A stretch of DNA of 64,000 bases, from the NCBI RefSeq assembly GCF_028198145.1, contig NZ_CP116338.1, positions 2,232,001 through 2,296,000 on the forward strand. The letters run 5' to 3'. The notes below the pieces were generated by a model, which saw only the letters and a list, made by a program, of their open reading frames with translations, was not told the DNA's origin and searched no databases. Each line of letters starts with the position of its first letter. Within the stretch, counting starts at the first letter, position 1. This document shows positions 42,714 to 52,863 of the stretch, in pieces. The stretch is from Microbacterium sp. nov. GSS16 (lineage in GTDB: Bacteria > Actinomycetota > Actinomycetes > Actinomycetales > Microbacteriaceae). The translations under genes were made by a program, and so were the position numbers.

Positions 42714-44693
42714 GTGTCCGACCCTCGACCCGAGCGGGCGGCATCCGGCCCGGGGGAGGGGCGCCGCATCGCGCGCGTGCTGATCGACTCGCCGCTGCCG
42801 CAGCTGGACAGGCTGTTCGACTACGCGCTGCCCGACGAGCTCGGCGACGTGCAGCCGGGGGTGCGCATCAAGGCGCCGCTGCGCACCGCCGGTCGCGTCG
42901 TCGACGGCTACATCGTCGAGATCGACGTCGAGCCGGACGCCACTCGCACGCTCTCCGAGGTCGAGAGCGTCGTGTCGCCCACGATCGTGATGCCCGAGCG
43001 GCTGTACCGCCTCGCTCGGCGCGCCGCGGATCGCGCCGCAGGATCGGCCTCCGACGTTCTGCGGCTGGCCATCCCGAAGCGGCAGGTGCGAGTCGAGAAG
43101 GCATGGACGCCGCCCGATGAGAAGGTCGAGGTGGATCCGGATGCCGTGAGCCGCGCGCAAGAGGTCGTCGCGCGGTACGACGGTCTGGCCGCAGTGATCG
43201 CCGAATCGGGCCGCGCTGCGGTCGAGGCGATCCCCGTGCAGAGCGGGTCCGAGCCGGGATGGGCGACCCTGCTGGCCGCCGCCGCCGCCTCGCAGCTGGC
43301 GGAGGGCCGCTCGAGCATCCTCGTCGTCCCCGATTACCGCGACCAGGAGCTGCTGCTCACCGCGCTGGAGCGTCTCGTGCCGGCGGACGCGATCGCTCGC
43401 CACGACGCCAGGCAGGCGAACCCCGATCGGTACCGCGCGTTCCTGCGGACCCTGGATGACGAGCCGTGCGTCGTCGTCGGCAACCGCTCCGCGATCTACT
43501 CGCCGGCTCGGGCGGCGCTCGTCGCCATCTGGGACGACTCCGACCCGCTGCTCGCCGAGCCGCTCGCACCTTACGTGCATGCCAGGGACGCGGCACTGAT
43601 CCGCCAGGAGCAGGAGGGCAGCGCGCTGCTTCTGGTCGCGCACACCCGCTCGACCGACGTCGAGCGTCTCGTGCAGCACGCGTGGCTGCGAGACGTCACC
43701 GCCGCGCGGCGCATCATCCCGAATGTGCGACTGAGCACGCCGCAGGAACTCGAGCGGTCGATCGGCCAGCGGGTGCCCTCGAGCGCCTTCGCCACCGCGC
43801 GCGCCGCAGCGGCAGAGGGGCCGGTGCTCGTGCAGGTCGCTCGCCCCGGCTTCGCCCCGACGCTCGTCTGCGCCTCATGCCGGCATCCGGCGCGGTGCCG
43901 GCAGTGCGGCGGCCCCCTCGGCGCTCGTCGACGCGGCGCGGTGCCGGTCTGCGGGTGGTGCGGCCGCTCGGCGCACTCGTGGCGATGCACGGAATGCTCC
44001 TCGGATCAGGTGCGGCTGGCGTCATCCGGCACCGAACGCACCGCAGACGAACTCGGCCGCGCATTCCCCGGGGTGCGGGTGATCGTCTCGGACGGCGCGC
44101 ACCCCGTGCAGCACGTCGACGATCGCCCCGCGCTCGTCGTCGCGACGCGCGGCGCCGAGCCGATCGCCGACGGCGGCTACCGGGCGGTCATCCTGCTCGA
44201 CGGCGCGCGCATGCTGCAGGCGCCTGAGCTGCGGATCGGCGAGTCGTGCCTGCGCTGGTGGTCGAACGCCGCCGCTCTCGCGGCCCCCGCGGCGCCCGTT
44301 CATCTCGTGGGTGTGGACGGCCCCGTGGCCCGGGCGCTGGCGACCTGGTCGGCTGCGGCGTATGCGCGCTCCGAGCTCGAGGCGCGGATGCCGCTGCACA
44401 TGCCTCCCACGGCACGATTCGCCCAGCTCGAGGGGCTGCCGGCCTCGGTGCGTGCGGCGCTCGACGCACTGTCGGGCATCGGCATCCCGACGGATGCCGT
44501 GCTGGGGCCCGTCCCGCTCGACGACGACGGCCGCGTGCGCGCTCTCGTGCGCTTCCCGTACGCCGCAGGCCAGGACGTGGCCGACACGCTGCGCGCCAGC
44601 GTGGTCGCCGATGCGGCACAGAGCCGCCGCGGCCGGGGACGGCAGCGGATCCCCTTCTCGGTGCACCTCGATATCCTCGAACCCGACATCTGA
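42714..44693 (+). CDS. priA: Primosomal protein N' (PriA), ATPase-deficient actinobacterial form
   Basis: The 659-residue protein keeps the PriA layout: the N-terminal 3'-DNA-binding domain (RVLIDSPLPQLDRLFDYALPDEL), a helicase-like core and the zinc-binding block (CASCRHPARCRQCGGPLG, CGWCGRSAHSWRCTEC). The helicase core has lost the Walker A lysine motif. Where the GxTGSGKT loop should be, there is SEPGWATLLAAAAASQLAEG, and the DEEH box is replaced by WDDSDPLL. It should therefore lack helicase activity and act as a structural loader or fork-binding factor. This is typical of actinobacteria. GTG start at 42714. Confidence 0.92.
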   Translation: MSDPRPERAASGPGEGRRIARVLIDSPLPQLDRLFDYALPDELGDVQPGVRIKAPLRTAGRVVDGYIVEIDVEPDATRTLSEVESVVSPTIVMPERLYRLARRAADRAAGSASDVLRLAIPKRQVRVEKAWTPPDEKVEVDPDAVSRAQEVVARYDGLAAVIAESGRAAVEAIPVQSGSEPGWATLLAAAAASQLAEGRSSILVVPDYRDQELLLTALERLVPADAIARHDARQANPDRYRAFLRTLDDEPCVVVGNRSAIYSPARAALVAIWDDSDPLLAEPLAPYVHARDAALIRQEQEGSALLLVAHTRSTDVERLVQHAWLRDVTAARRIIPNVRLSTPQELERSIGQRVPSSAFATARAAAAEGPVLVQVARPGFAPTLVCASCRHPARCRQCGGPLGARRRGAVPVCGWCGRSAHSWRCTECSSDQVRLASSGTERTADELGRAFPGVRVIVSDGAHPVQHVDDRPALVVATRGAEPIADGGYRAVILLDGARMLQAPELRIGESCLRWWSNAAALAAPAAPVHLVGVDGPVARALATWSAAAYARSELEARMPLHMPPTARFAQLEGLPASVRAALDALSGIGIPTDAVLGPVPLDDDGRVRALVRFPYAAGQDVADTLRASVVADAAQSRRGRGRQRIPFSVHLDILEPDI

Positions 44694-44730
44694 TCACCCG
44701 AACACCGCTCGACCGACCGGAGAACCTTCC

Positions 44731-45654
44731 ATGCGCCTCGTCTTCGCAGGCACCCCCGCCGTCGCCGTCCCCACCCTGCGCGCCCTGGCAGCAGAGCACG
44801 AGATCGCGGCGGTGATCACTCGCCCCGACGCGCCGCTCGGGCGCAAGCGCGTGCTGACCGCATCACCCGTCGCCGCGGCGGCCGAGCAGCTGGGTCTGCC
44901 CGTCATCAAGGCGGCGCGTCTCGACGACGGCGTGTCGGAGCAGGTGCGGACCCTCGGCGCCGCGCTGGGCGTGATCGTCGCCTACGGCGGGATCGTGCGC
45001 GAGCCGCTGCTGTCGACCCCGGAGAAGGGCTGGATCAATCTGCACTTCTCGTTGCTGCCGCGCTGGCGCGGCGCCGCGCCCGTGCAGCGTGCCCTGATCG
45101 CGGGCGACGCCGAGCTGGGAGTCGCCGTGTTCCAGCTCGTGGCGGCACTCGACGCGGGTGACGTCTTCGCGATGCGCCCGGTCGCCGTGCCGGACGATGC
45201 CACGGCGGACGTCGCTCTCGAGGTGCTCGCGAAGGACGGCGCCTCGCTCACCCTCGACGTCGTCGCCGACATCGCCGACGGCACCGCCCTGGCTCGGCCG
45301 CAGGAAGGCGATCCGACCCTCGCCCCGAAGCTCACGCTCGACGACGGCGCGATCGACTGGAGCGCGCCCTTCGAGCAGGTGTACGCCCGCTACCGCGGAG
45401 TCACCCCCGAGCCGGGCGCGCACACGACCGTCGGCGGCGCCCGGCTGAAGATCCTGCACGCCGCGCCCGCCCCCGCCGACTCCCCGCGGCTCGATCCCGG
45501 CACGATGCACGGCGCCAAGGCGGCCGTGCTCATCGGCACCGGCACGACGCCCCTCGCGGTCACCCGTATGCAGCCGGCGGGCAAGGGGCCGATGGACGCC
45601 GCCGACTGGTGGCGGGGCCTGCGTGACGGCGGCTCGGCGAGGGCCGGATCGTGA
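44731..45654 (+). CDS. fmt: Methionyl-tRNA formyltransferase
   Basis: Fmt, 307 residues, formylates initiator Met-tRNA. Formyl-THF site: GVIVAYGGIVREPLLSTPEKGWINLHFSLLPRWRGAAPVQRAL, with the conserved Asn/His pair and HFSLLPRWRGAAP signature; the C-terminal tRNA-binding part follows. ATG at 44731 lies 37 bases after priA. Its stop overlaps rsmB by four bases. Confidence 0.95.
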   Translation: MRLVFAGTPAVAVPTLRALAAEHEIAAVITRPDAPLGRKRVLTASPVAAAAEQLGLPVIKAARLDDGVSEQVRTLGAALGVIVAYGGIVREPLLSTPEKGWINLHFSLLPRWRGAAPVQRALIAGDAELGVAVFQLVAALDAGDVFAMRPVAVPDDATADVALEVLAKDGASLTLDVVADIADGTALARPQEGDPTLAPKLTLDDGAIDWSAPFEQVYARYRGVTPEPGAHTTVGGARLKILHAAPAPADSPRLDPGTMHGAKAAVLIGTGTTPLAVTRMQPAGKGPMDAADWWRGLRDGGSARAGS

Positions 45655-47048
45655 GCGCCCCCAAGGTACAGGCCGCCCGCTGGGTCGCCTACGACGTGCT
45701 GCGTGCCGTCTCGGACGACGACGCGTATGCCAACCTGCTGCTGCCGAAGCTGATCGGCGACGCGAACCTGAACCCGCAGGACGCGGGACTCGCCACCGAG
45801 CTCGCCTACGGCACCCTGCGCCGCCGTGGCACGTACGACGCGATCATCGCCGAGGCGGCCGGCCGGCCCGTGGAGCAGATCGATCCGGTGGTGCTGGACG
45901 CCCTGCGCCTCGGCGCCCACCAGCTGCTCTCCACCCGCGTCGCTGCGCACGCGGCGGTGAACGAATCGGTCTCGCTGGTCGCCGCCGAGGCGGGACGCGG
46001 CGCGTCCGGATTCGCCAACGCGGTGCTGCGCCGGATCGGCCGCGACGACGCCGACGCCTGGCAGCAGCGAATCGAAGCGGGTGCCCGTTCGGACGACGAG
46101 CGTCTCGCGCTGCGGACCGCCCATCCCGTCTGGGTGATCCGCGCGCTCCGACGCGCCCTCGCCGCGGAGGGACGAGGAGACGAGCTCGACGCCCTGCTGG
46201 CATCCGACAACGACGCGCCCGAGGTCACGCTGGCTGCGCTTCCCGGGCTCGCCGAGCCCGGATCCCCGCGGCGCCCGTACGCGCCCACCGCGTTCGGATC
46301 GCCCGGCGGAGACCCGCGCCGGGTCATCGCCGACGCGAACGGCACCATCCGCGTGCAGGACGAGGGCTCTCAGCTCGTCGCGCTCGCGCTGGCCGCCGCA
46401 GCCCCGGTGCGGGCGGGGGAGCGGTGGCTGGACCTGTGCGCAGGGCCCGGGGGGAAGACCGCGATGCTCGCCGCACTCGCGCGCGAAGCCGGCGCGGACC
46501 TCGAAGCGAACGAGGTCATCCCCGCGAGAGCCGGGCTCGTGCGCCATGCCGTGCGCCCGCTGCCGGTCGAAGTGCCCGTGCACGAGGAGGACGGACGCGT
46601 GCTGGCGGCGCAGCATCCGGCCTTCTTCGATCGCATCCTCGTCGACGCGCCCTGCACCGGTCTCGGCGCGCTGCGCCGGCGCCCGGAGGCGCGGTGGCGC
46701 AAGTCACCGGAGGACGTCGCCGAGCTCGTGGAGCTGCAGACGCAGCTGCTCGACGCCGCGATCGACGCGCTGGTGCCAGGGGGCATCGTCGGCTACGCCA
46801 CCTGCTCGCCTCATCTGGCCGAGACGACGGGGGTCGTCACCGAGATCCTGCGACGCCGGGACGACATCGTCGAGCTCGACGCCCGAGCGGTCATGACGGG
46901 CGTGTCGCGATCGCCCATCGACCTCGCGCCGCGCACGGCTGAGGGGCCAGGCAGCGGCAGCGTGCAGCTGTGGCCGCACCGTCACGGCACCGACGCCATG
47001 TTCCTCGCACTGCTGCAGCGCACCGACCAGGAAAGGACCGCATCGTGA
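45651..47048 (+). CDS. rsmB: 16S rRNA (cytosine-C5) methyltransferase RsmB/Sun family
   Basis: This 465-residue enzyme has an N-terminal NusB-like RNA-binding domain (ARWVAYDVLRAVSDDDAYANLLL) and a C-terminal Rossmann methyltransferase. SAM loop WLDLCAGPGGKTAMLAAL; the two catalytic cysteines are in VDAPCTGLGALRRRPEARW and YATCSPHLAETTGVV. It methylates a cytosine of 16S rRNA (C967 in E. coli). GTG start, coupled to fmt and to rpe by four-base overlaps. Confidence 0.93.
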   Translation: MSAPKVQAARWVAYDVLRAVSDDDAYANLLLPKLIGDANLNPQDAGLATELAYGTLRRRGTYDAIIAEAAGRPVEQIDPVVLDALRLGAHQLLSTRVAAHAAVNESVSLVAAEAGRGASGFANAVLRRIGRDDADAWQQRIEAGARSDDERLALRTAHPVWVIRALRRALAAEGRGDELDALLASDNDAPEVTLAALPGLAEPGSPRRPYAPTAFGSPGGDPRRVIADANGTIRVQDEGSQLVALALAAAAPVRAGERWLDLCAGPGGKTAMLAALAREAGADLEANEVIPARAGLVRHAVRPLPVEVPVHEEDGRVLAAQHPAFFDRILVDAPCTGLGALRRRPEARWRKSPEDVAELVELQTQLLDAAIDALVPGGIVGYATCSPHLAETTGVVTEILRRRDDIVELDARAVMTGVSRSPIDLAPRTAEGPGSGSVQLWPHRHGTDAMFLALLQRTDQERTAS

Positions 47049-47725
47049 CCCTCCCCACCGCACCGCGCATCAACCCGAGCATCCTCGCCGCCGATTTCGC
47101 GAACATGCAGGCCGAGCTCGGCCGCATCGCATCGGCCGACTTCGCCCACGTCGACGTGATGGACAACCACTTCGTGCCGAACCTCACCTTCGGCCCGCAG
47201 ATGGTCGAGCGGATCCAGGCGACCAGCCCGATCCCGCTCGACGTGCACCTGATGATCACCGACCCCGATCGGTGGGCACCGGCCTACGCCGAGCTCGGCG
47301 CGGCCAGCGTCACCTTCCATCTCGAGGCCGCCGCCGACCCCGTCGCGCTCGCCAGGCGCCTACGCGGGATGGGGGCACGCGCCGGCGTCGCGATCAAGCC
47401 CGGCACAGCGGGGGAAGCGCTCTACGACATCATCGACGAGTTCGACCAGATCCTGGTGATGACCGTCGAGCCCGGCTTCGGAGGCCAGGGTTTCATGCCG
47501 GAGACCATGCCGAAGCTGCGGGCGCTGCACGACGAGGCGCGCAGGCGCGGATCGGATGTCTGGCTGCAGGTCGACGGCGGGATCTCGTCCGACACGATCG
47601 CGCAGGCCGCCGCGGCGGGCGCCGACACGTTCGTCGCAGGCTCGGCGGTGTACGGCGCAGCCGACATCGAGGCGGCGGTCATCGGTCTTCGTGAGCGCGC
47701 GCGAGCGGCTAGCCTGGAATCGTGA
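47045..47725 (+). CDS. rpe: Ribulose-phosphate 3-epimerase
   Basis: Rpe, 226 residues, interconverts ribulose-5-P and xylulose-5-P in the pentose phosphate path. [30 protein letters not shown] and DVHLMITDP hold the metal ligands; [15 protein letters not shown] and QVDGGI are the phosphate-side motifs. GTG start at 47045 overlaps the rsmB stop. Its end overlaps the hisE start by four bases and carries a -10-like TAGCCT. Confidence 0.96.
   Translation: MTLPTAPRINPSILAADFANMQAELGRIASADFAHVDVMDNHFVPNLTFGPQMVERIQATSPIPLDVHLMITDPDRWAPAYAELGAASVTFHLEAAADPVALARRLRGMGARAGVAIKPGTAGEALYDIIDEFDQILVMTVEPGFGGQGFMPETMPKLRALHDEARRRGSDVWLQVDGGISSDTIAQAAAAGADTFVAGSAVYGAADIEAAVIGLRERARAASLES
47710..47715 (+). 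promoter_or_regulatory. -10 box of hisE, leaderless start
   Basis: TAGCCT ends six bases before the GTG of hisE, the same box and the same distance as at rarA. It implies a transcript that begins with the start codon, though the box lies in the end of rpe. Confidence 0.45.
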
Positions 47726-47985
47726 AGACTTTCGACGAACTGTTCGCCGAGCTCAGCGCCACCGCGCAGGAGCGCCCCGAGGGATCGGGCACCGTCGCAC
47801 AGCTGGATCGCGGAGTGCATGCGATCGGCAAGAAGATCGTCGAGGAGGCGGCCGAGGTGTGGATGGCCGCCGAGTACCAGTCGGACGATGAGGCCGCCGA
47901 GGAGATCTCCCAGCTGCTGTACCACCTGCAGGTGATGATGCTCGCGAAGGGGCTGACGCTGGAGGACGTCTACCGACATCTGTGA
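47722..47985 (+). CDS. hisE: Phosphoribosyl-ATP diphosphatase
   Basis: HisE, 87 residues, hydrolyses phosphoribosyl-ATP to phosphoribosyl-AMP in histidine synthesis. It shows the MazG-like helical core [38 protein letters not shown] with the acidic metal-binding residues. GTG start at 47722. It is a stand-alone HisE, with HisI encoded separately downstream. Confidence 0.95.
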   Translation: MKTFDELFAELSATAQERPEGSGTVAQLDRGVHAIGKKIVEEAAEVWMAAEYQSDDEAAEEISQLLYHLQVMMLAKGLTLEDVYRHL

Positions 47986-48026
47986 GCGAGGCTCAGACCA
48001 CCGTTCACATCAGACGAAAGACATCC

Positions 48027-48869
48027 ATGCTGCGCATCGCCGTTCCGAACAAGGGCTCGCTCTCCGAGACAGCCGCCGAGATGCTCGCGGAGGCCGGATA
48101 CACCGGTCGCCGCGACCCCAAGACCCTGCACGTCATAGATGCCGACAGCGACGTGGAGTTCTTCTACCTGCGTCCCCGTGACATCGCCACCTATGTGGCA
48201 TCCGGAGCCCTCGACGTCGGCATCACCGGACGCGACCTGCTGCGCGACGTGCGTCAGGACGACGCGCGCGAGATCGAGCAGCTGGGCTTCGCCCGGTCGA
48301 CGTTCCGATTCGCGGCGCCCCCCGGGCGCTACTCGTCGATCGACGACCTCGACGGCGTGCGCGTGGCCTCCGCCTACCCTGGCCTGGTCGACGACTTCCT
48401 CCGCGAGAACGGCGTGACCGCTCGGCTCGTCCCACTGGACGGCGCGGTCGAATCGGCCGTGCGTCTCGGCGTCGCCGATGTGATCGCCGATGTGGTCGAG
48501 ACGGGCACGACGCTGCGTCAGGCGGGTCTGGAGATCTTCGGCCCCGTCATCATCCAGTCCGAGGCGGTGCTGATCAGCCGGCCGGGTGACGTGCCCGGCA
48601 CCGACCGGCTGCTGCGTCGCCTGCGCGGCGTCATGGTCGCGCGGCAGTACGTGCTGCTCGACTACGACCTCCCCGCTCACCTCGTCGACCAGGCCGTCGA
48701 GATCGCCGGAGGTCGGGAGTCGCCGACCATCTCGCCGCTGCGCGACCCCGAGTGGGTCGCCGTGCGAGTCATGGTTCCGCGCAAGGGCGTGAACCAGGTG
48801 ATGGACGACCTGTACGCGCTGGGCGCCCGGGCGATCCTCGTCACCGCGATCGACGCGGCGAGGCTCTGA
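48027..48869 (+). CDS. hisG: ATP phosphoribosyltransferase (long form)
   Basis: HisG, 280 residues, starts histidine synthesis and is feedback-inhibited through its C-terminal domain. [25 protein letters not shown] opens the family; [24 protein letters not shown] is the PRPP-binding stretch; the C-terminal ACT-like domain ends with [27 protein letters not shown] prefer ATG 48027 to the GTG at 47982 because the conserved sequence begins exactly there. hisF overlaps by one base. Confidence 0.95.
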   Translation: MLRIAVPNKGSLSETAAEMLAEAGYTGRRDPKTLHVIDADSDVEFFYLRPRDIATYVASGALDVGITGRDLLRDVRQDDAREIEQLGFARSTFRFAAPPGRYSSIDDLDGVRVASAYPGLVDDFLRENGVTARLVPLDGAVESAVRLGVADVIADVVETGTTLRQAGLEIFGPVIIQSEAVLISRPGDVPGTDRLLRRLRGVMVARQYVLLDYDLPAHLVDQAVEIAGGRESPTISPLRDPEWVAVRVMVPRKGVNQVMDDLYALGARAILVTAIDAARL

Positions 48870-49630
48870 TGACCCTCGCCGCGCGGGTGATCCCATGTCT
48901 GGATGTCGCCGCCGGACGCGTGGTGAAGGGCGTCAACTTCCAGAATCTGCGCGACATGGGAGACCCCGTCGAGCTCGCCTCGCACTATGCGGCCCAGGGC
49001 GCGGATGAGATCACGTTCCTCGACGTGACCGCCACGGTGGATGCGAGGGCGACAACCTACGACGTCGTGCAGCGCACCGCCGAGAACGTGTTCGTGCCGC
49101 TCACCGTGGGTGGCGGCGTGCGCAGCGTCGACGACGTGGCCCGTCTGCTATCGGTCGGCGCAGACAAGGTGGGAGTCAATTCCGCCGCCATCGCCCGGCC
49201 CGCGCTCATCGGCGAGATCGCCGATCGGTTCGGCGCCCAGGTGCTCGTTCTCTCGCTCGACGTCAAGCGCGCGACGACGACGCCCTCGGGTTTCGCCGTC
49301 ACGACCCACGGCGGGCGCACCGAGACGACCCTCGACGCGCTCGACTGGGCGCGCGAGGCCATCGAGCGCGGCGCCGGAGAGCTGCTGGTCAACTCGATCG
49401 ACGCCGACGGCACGAAAGACGGCTTCGACCTCGAGCTGATGCGCGTGATGCGCGAGGCGTCGGCCGTGCCGGTCATCGCCTCTGGAGGCGCCGGCGACGT
49501 CGGCGATTTCGCACCGGCCATCGAGGCGGGGGCGGATGCCGTGCTCGCGGCCAGCGTGTTCCACAGCGGGCAGCTCACGATCGGCGAGGTCAAGGAGGCC
49601 CTGCGGGCCGAAGGGGTGGTGGTGCGCTGA
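48869..49630 (+). CDS. hisF: Imidazole glycerol phosphate synthase subunit HisF
   Basis: HisF, 253 residues, is the cyclase barrel of IGP synthase. [18 protein letters not shown] has the catalytic Asp; [40 protein letters not shown] and [14 protein letters not shown] complete the barrel motifs. The partner HisH is not in this window. One-base overlaps join it to hisG and hisI. Confidence 0.97.
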   Translation: MTLAARVIPCLDVAAGRVVKGVNFQNLRDMGDPVELASHYAAQGADEITFLDVTATVDARATTYDVVQRTAENVFVPLTVGGGVRSVDDVARLLSVGADKVGVNSAAIARPALIGEIADRFGAQVLVLSLDVKRATTTPSGFAVTTHGGRTETTLDALDWAREAIERGAGELLVNSIDADGTKDGFDLELMRVMREASAVPVIASGGAGDVGDFAPAIEAGADAVLAASVFHSGQLTIGEVKEALRAEGVVVR

Positions 49631-49971
49631 TGAGCGACGACGTCGCGCAGATCGCCTGGAACGACGCCGGCCTCGCTCCTGTGATCGTGCAGCAGCACGA
49701 CACGCGCGAGGTGCTCATGCTGGCGTGGATGGATGCCGAGGCGCTGCACCGCACCCTGACCGGCGGTCGCGCCGTGTACTGGTCGCGATCGCGCCGGGAG
49801 TACTGGCGCAAGGGCGACACCTCGGGCAACACGCAGCGGGTGATCAGCGTCGCCGTCGACTGCGATGCCGACACGATCCTGCTGCAGGTCGACCAGCAGG
49901 GACCCGCCTGCCACACCGGAACGCGAACCTGCTTCGACGGGCGCGAACTGTCTTCGAGCGGAGTGTCCTGA
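49630..49971 (+). CDS. hisI: Phosphoribosyl-AMP cyclohydrolase
   Basis: HisI, 113 residues, opens the adenine ring of [39 protein letters not shown] and the metal cysteines in [27 protein letters not shown] are all present. It is the short single-domain form. The Trp-associated membrane protein begins one base after its stop; trpE, which often lies here in relatives, is absent. Confidence 0.95.
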   Translation: MSDDVAQIAWNDAGLAPVIVQQHDTREVLMLAWMDAEALHRTLTGGRAVYWSRSRREYWRKGDTSGNTQRVISVAVDCDADTILLQVDQQGPACHTGTRTCFDGRELSSSGVS

Positions 49972-49972
49972 C

Positions 49973-50566
49973 GTGCTGCGCCGCGCCCGCATGCTCGGTG
50001 TCCTGGCATTCCTGCTCGCCGGGGGGATCGGGATCATCTCCTCGACCCAGGTGTGGGCGACGGTGCAGCGCGCCGATGCGGGGGAGACCCTCACCGTCAC
50101 CGGGGCCGTGCTCTACCCGCTGCTCGCGCCGCTGTCGCTGGCGGTGCTCGCCCTGGGAGCCGCGCTGTCGATCGCCGGTCCCGTGCTTCGCCACATTCTC
50201 GCCGTGCTCGGCGCGGGTGCGGCCTTCACCCTGATCCTCGGCACCGCGCCCCTGATCGGGTCGGCGCCGATCGCCGCCGTGGCCCCGGCGATCACCGAGG
50301 TCACCGGCCTGGGCGGCGAGGAATCTGTGCGTGAGGTCGTGGCCGCCGTCACCGCGACGCCGTGGCCGGTGATCGCTCTGCTGTGCTGGGTGGTGCTCGG
50401 GCTGGCGTCCCTGTTCGTGCTCGTCACCGCACGCCGCTGGCCGGCTGGCGGCCGGCGCTACCGATCCACGACCGGGAGCGCGCAGCGCAGCTCGGGGCCG
50501 CTCGACGCCGTCGATTCCTGGGACGAGCTGTCGCACGGCACCGATCCGACGGACTCGGCCCGGTAG
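49973..50566 (+). CDS. Trp biosynthesis-associated membrane protein
   Basis: This 197-residue protein has three or four membrane helices: MLGVLAFLLAGGIGIISSTQVW, LYPLLAPLSLAVLALGAALSIA, ILAVLGAGAAFTLILGTAP and WPVIALLCWVVLGLASLFVLV. It fits the actinobacterial Trp-operon-associated membrane family, encoded next to trpC/trpB. The function is unknown. I use the GTG at 49973, one base past hisI; ATG 49991 is the alternative. The cytoplasmic tail carries SSGPLDAVDSWDELSHGTDPT, also typical. Confidence 0.85.
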   Translation: MLRRARMLGVLAFLLAGGIGIISSTQVWATVQRADAGETLTVTGAVLYPLLAPLSLAVLALGAALSIAGPVLRHILAVLGAGAAFTLILGTAPLIGSAPIAAVAPAITEVTGLGGEESVREVVAAVTATPWPVIALLCWVVLGLASLFVLVTARRWPAGGRRYRSTTGSAQRSSGPLDAVDSWDELSHGTDPTDSAR

Positions 50567-50569
50567 ACT
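50564..50569 (+). promoter_or_regulatory. -10-like box (TAGACT) before the HGxxPAAW gene and trpCBA
   Basis: TAGACT, the same sequence as the pyr promoter box, overlaps the stop of the preceding gene and lies 31 bases before the next start, with a GGAGGAG ribosome site between. No attenuator-type leader peptide with Trp codons is visible. Confidence 0.45.
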
Positions 50570-50600
50570 GTCAGCATCGCCTAACCACCCGGAGGAGAAC

Positions 50601-50831
50601 ATGACCAACCCGATCGCCGATCCCGGCCACGGACACTCGCCTGCTGCCTGGACCGCCGTCGTGATCATGCTCGTCGGCTTCACCGCCGGTACGGTCTTCT
50701 TCTGCCTGAACCAGCCCATCGCGGTCTGGGTCTGCGCCGCGGTCATCGTGATCGGCGCGATCGTCGGCTGGGTGATGGCGAAGGCCGGCTGGGGTGTGAA
50801 GGGCCCGAAGTACGCGCCGAAGGCGCACTGA
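50601..50831 (+). CDS. HGxxPAAW-motif small membrane protein
   Basis: A 76-residue protein with the defining HGHSPAAWTAV motif near residue 10, followed by two membrane helices (VVIMLVGFTAGTVFFCL and VWVCAAVIVIGAIVGWVMA) and a basic tail. The family is actinobacterial and sits with trp genes; its role is unknown. The start follows GGAGGAG and its end overlaps trpC by one base. Confidence 0.88.
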   Translation: MTNPIADPGHGHSPAAWTAVVIMLVGFTAGTVFFCLNQPIAVWVCAAVIVIGAIVGWVMAKAGWGVKGPKYAPKAH

Positions 50832-51640
50832 TGGTGCTCGCCGACCTTACGGCCGGCGCCGTGGAGGATGCCGAGCGGCGCGCGATCTCGCGTCCGCTCG
50901 CCGTCGTCGAGCGCGACGCCGCGGCTCGACCCGCAGCTCGTGATGTGCTCGCAGCACTCGCCCCTGCCGACCGTGTGAAGATCATCGCCGAGGTCAAGCG
51001 TGCCAGCCCGTCCCGCGGTGCCCTCGCCGAGATCCCCGATCCCGCGCTGCAGGCCTCGCTGTACGAGCAGGGCGGCGCCTCGGCGATCAGCGTGCTGACC
51101 GAAGAACGCCGCTTCGGCGGCAGCCTCGTCGACCTCGAGGCGGTCACCGACCGCGTCTCGGTGCCGGTTCTGCGCAAGGACTTCGTCGCCACCCCGTACC
51201 AGGTGCTCGAAGCGCGCGCCGCCGGAGCAGACCTCGTGCTGCTCATCGTCGCCGGTCTGTCTCGCACCGTGCTCACCGAGCTGCACGGACTCATCATCGA
51301 GCTCGGGATGACCCCGCTGGTCGAGACGCACTCCGCCGAGGAGCTCGAGGTCGCGATCGACCTCGGCGCCGACCTGATCGGCGTGAACGCGCGCAACCTG
51401 CACACCCTCGAGCTCGACCGCGACCTGTTCGCGCGGCTCTCCGACCGCATCCCCGACTCATCGATCCGCATCGCGGAGTCGGCCGTGCTGCAGCCAGACG
51501 ACGTCGCGCGGTACCGGGACGCCGGTGCGGATGTCGTCCTCATCGGCGAAGCGCTCGTCACCGGCGATCCGGTGGCCACGCTGAGCACTTTCCTGGCGGC
51601 CGGCGACCGCCCGATCCGAGACATCGAGAGGCGCTCATGA
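50831..51640 (+). CDS. trpC: Indole-3-glycerol phosphate synthase
   Basis: TrpC, 269 residues, closes the indole ring. [20 protein letters not shown] holds the catalytic Lys; [49 protein letters not shown] and [15 protein letters not shown] are standard. It is a single-function enzyme, with no TrpF domain. Four-base overlap with trpB. Confidence 0.96.
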   Translation: MVLADLTAGAVEDAERRAISRPLAVVERDAAARPAARDVLAALAPADRVKIIAEVKRASPSRGALAEIPDPALQASLYEQGGASAISVLTEERRFGGSLVDLEAVTDRVSVPVLRKDFVATPYQVLEARAAGADLVLLIVAGLSRTVLTELHGLIIELGMTPLVETHSAEELEVAIDLGADLIGVNARNLHTLELDRDLFARLSDRIPDSSIRIAESAVLQPDDVARYRDAGADVVLIGEALVTGDPVATLSTFLAAGDRPIRDIERRS

Positions 51641-52863
51641 GCCTGCGCGCGCAGCACGGTCCGTTCTTCGGCGACTTCGGCGGCAGGTACATGCCCGAGT
51701 CGCTCGTCGCCGCCATCGACGAGCTCGCCGCCGCCTACGAGGACGCGATCGCCGACCCCGCGTTCCGCTCCGAGCTGGCGACGCTCCTGCACTCCTACGC
51801 CGGGCGTCCCTCGCCGATCACCGAGGTGCCGCGCTTCGCCGAGCACGCGGGCGGAGCGCGCGTGTTCCTCAAGCGGGAGGACCTCAATCACACCGGCTCG
51901 CACAAGATCAACAACGTGCTCGGCCAGGCGCTGCTCACCAAGCGCCTCGGCAAGACCCGCGTGATCGCCGAGACCGGGGCCGGCCAGCACGGCGTGGCGA
52001 CGGCGACGGCGGCTGCCCTGTTCGGCCTGGACTGCACGATCTACATGGGCGAGGTCGACACCGAGCGCCAGGCGCTCAACGTCGCCCGCATGCGCCTGCT
52101 CGGCGCCGAGGTGGTCGCGGTGACCACAGGATCCCGCACGCTGAAAGACGCCATCAACGACGCGTACCGTGACTGGGTCGCCAGCGTCGAGACCACAAAT
52201 TACATCTTCGGAACGGCGGCCGGCCCGCATCCGTTCCCCGCGATGGTGCGCGACTTCCAGAAGATCATCGGCGAGGAGGCCCGCGAGCAGCTGCTCGCAG
52301 AGGCCGGCCGGCTGCCGGATGCCGTCGTCGCCTGCGTCGGCGGCGGATCGAACGCCATCGGCATGTTCGACGCGTTCCTCGATGACCAGAATGTGAAGCT
52401 GTATGGCGTCGAGGCGGCCGGTGACGGCGTCGACACGCCGCGGCACGCGGCGTCGATCGGGCGCGGCCGACCGGGTGTGCTGCACGGGGCGAAGACGTAC
52501 GTCCTCCAGGACGAGGACGGGCAGACCGTCGAGTCGCACTCCATCTCCGCCGGTCTCGACTACCCCGGGGTCGGACCGGAGCACTCCTGGCTCAGCGCGA
52601 TCGGCCGAGCCGAATACATCCCCGCCACCGACGACGAGGCCATGCAGGCTCTCCGGCTGCTCAGCAGGACGGAGGGGATCATCCCCGCGATCGAGTCGGC
52701 ACACGCCCTGGCCGGCGCGCTGCGCATCGGCCGCGAGCTCGGCCCCGAGGGCCTCATCGCGATCTGCCTCTCGGGCCGCGGCGACAAGGACATGGACACC
52801 GCCGCCCGGTACTTCGAGCTGTACGACGGGGCAGCCGGCGACGCTGAGGGGAGCGCGGAGTGA
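51637..52863 (+). CDS. trpB: Tryptophan synthase beta chain
   Basis: TrpB, 408 residues, condenses indole and serine with PLP. The PLP lysine is K90 in [52 protein letters not shown] and the C-terminal [17 protein letters not shown] are intact. It is the TrpB1 type, fitting a complex with the TrpA next door, which it overlaps by four bases. Confidence 0.97.
   Translation: MSLRAQHGPFFGDFGGRYMPESLVAAIDELAAAYEDAIADPAFRSELATLLHSYAGRPSPITEVPRFAEHAGGARVFLKREDLNHTGSHKINNVLGQALLTKRLGKTRVIAETGAGQHGVATATAAALFGLDCTIYMGEVDTERQALNVARMRLLGAEVVAVTTGSRTLKDAINDAYRDWVASVETTNYIFGTAAGPHPFPAMVRDFQKIIGEEAREQLLAEAGRLPDAVVACVGGGSNAIGMFDAFLDDQNVKLYGVEAAGDGVDTPRHAASIGRGRPGVLHGAKTYVLQDEDGQTVESHSISAGLDYPGVGPEHSWLSAIGRAEYIPATDDEAMQALRLLSRTEGIIPAIESAHALAGALRIGRELGPEGLIAICLSGRGDKDMDTAARYFELYDGAAGDAEGSAE

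Noticed and set aside
47982..48026. An upstream GTG start for hisG overlapping hisE.
   Set aside because: The added 15 residues are not part of the conserved protein, which begins with [12 protein letters not shown] at 48027.
50567..50600. A tryptophan attenuator before the trp genes.
   Set aside because: No leader peptide with consecutive Trp codons and no alternative hairpins can be found in the short gap.
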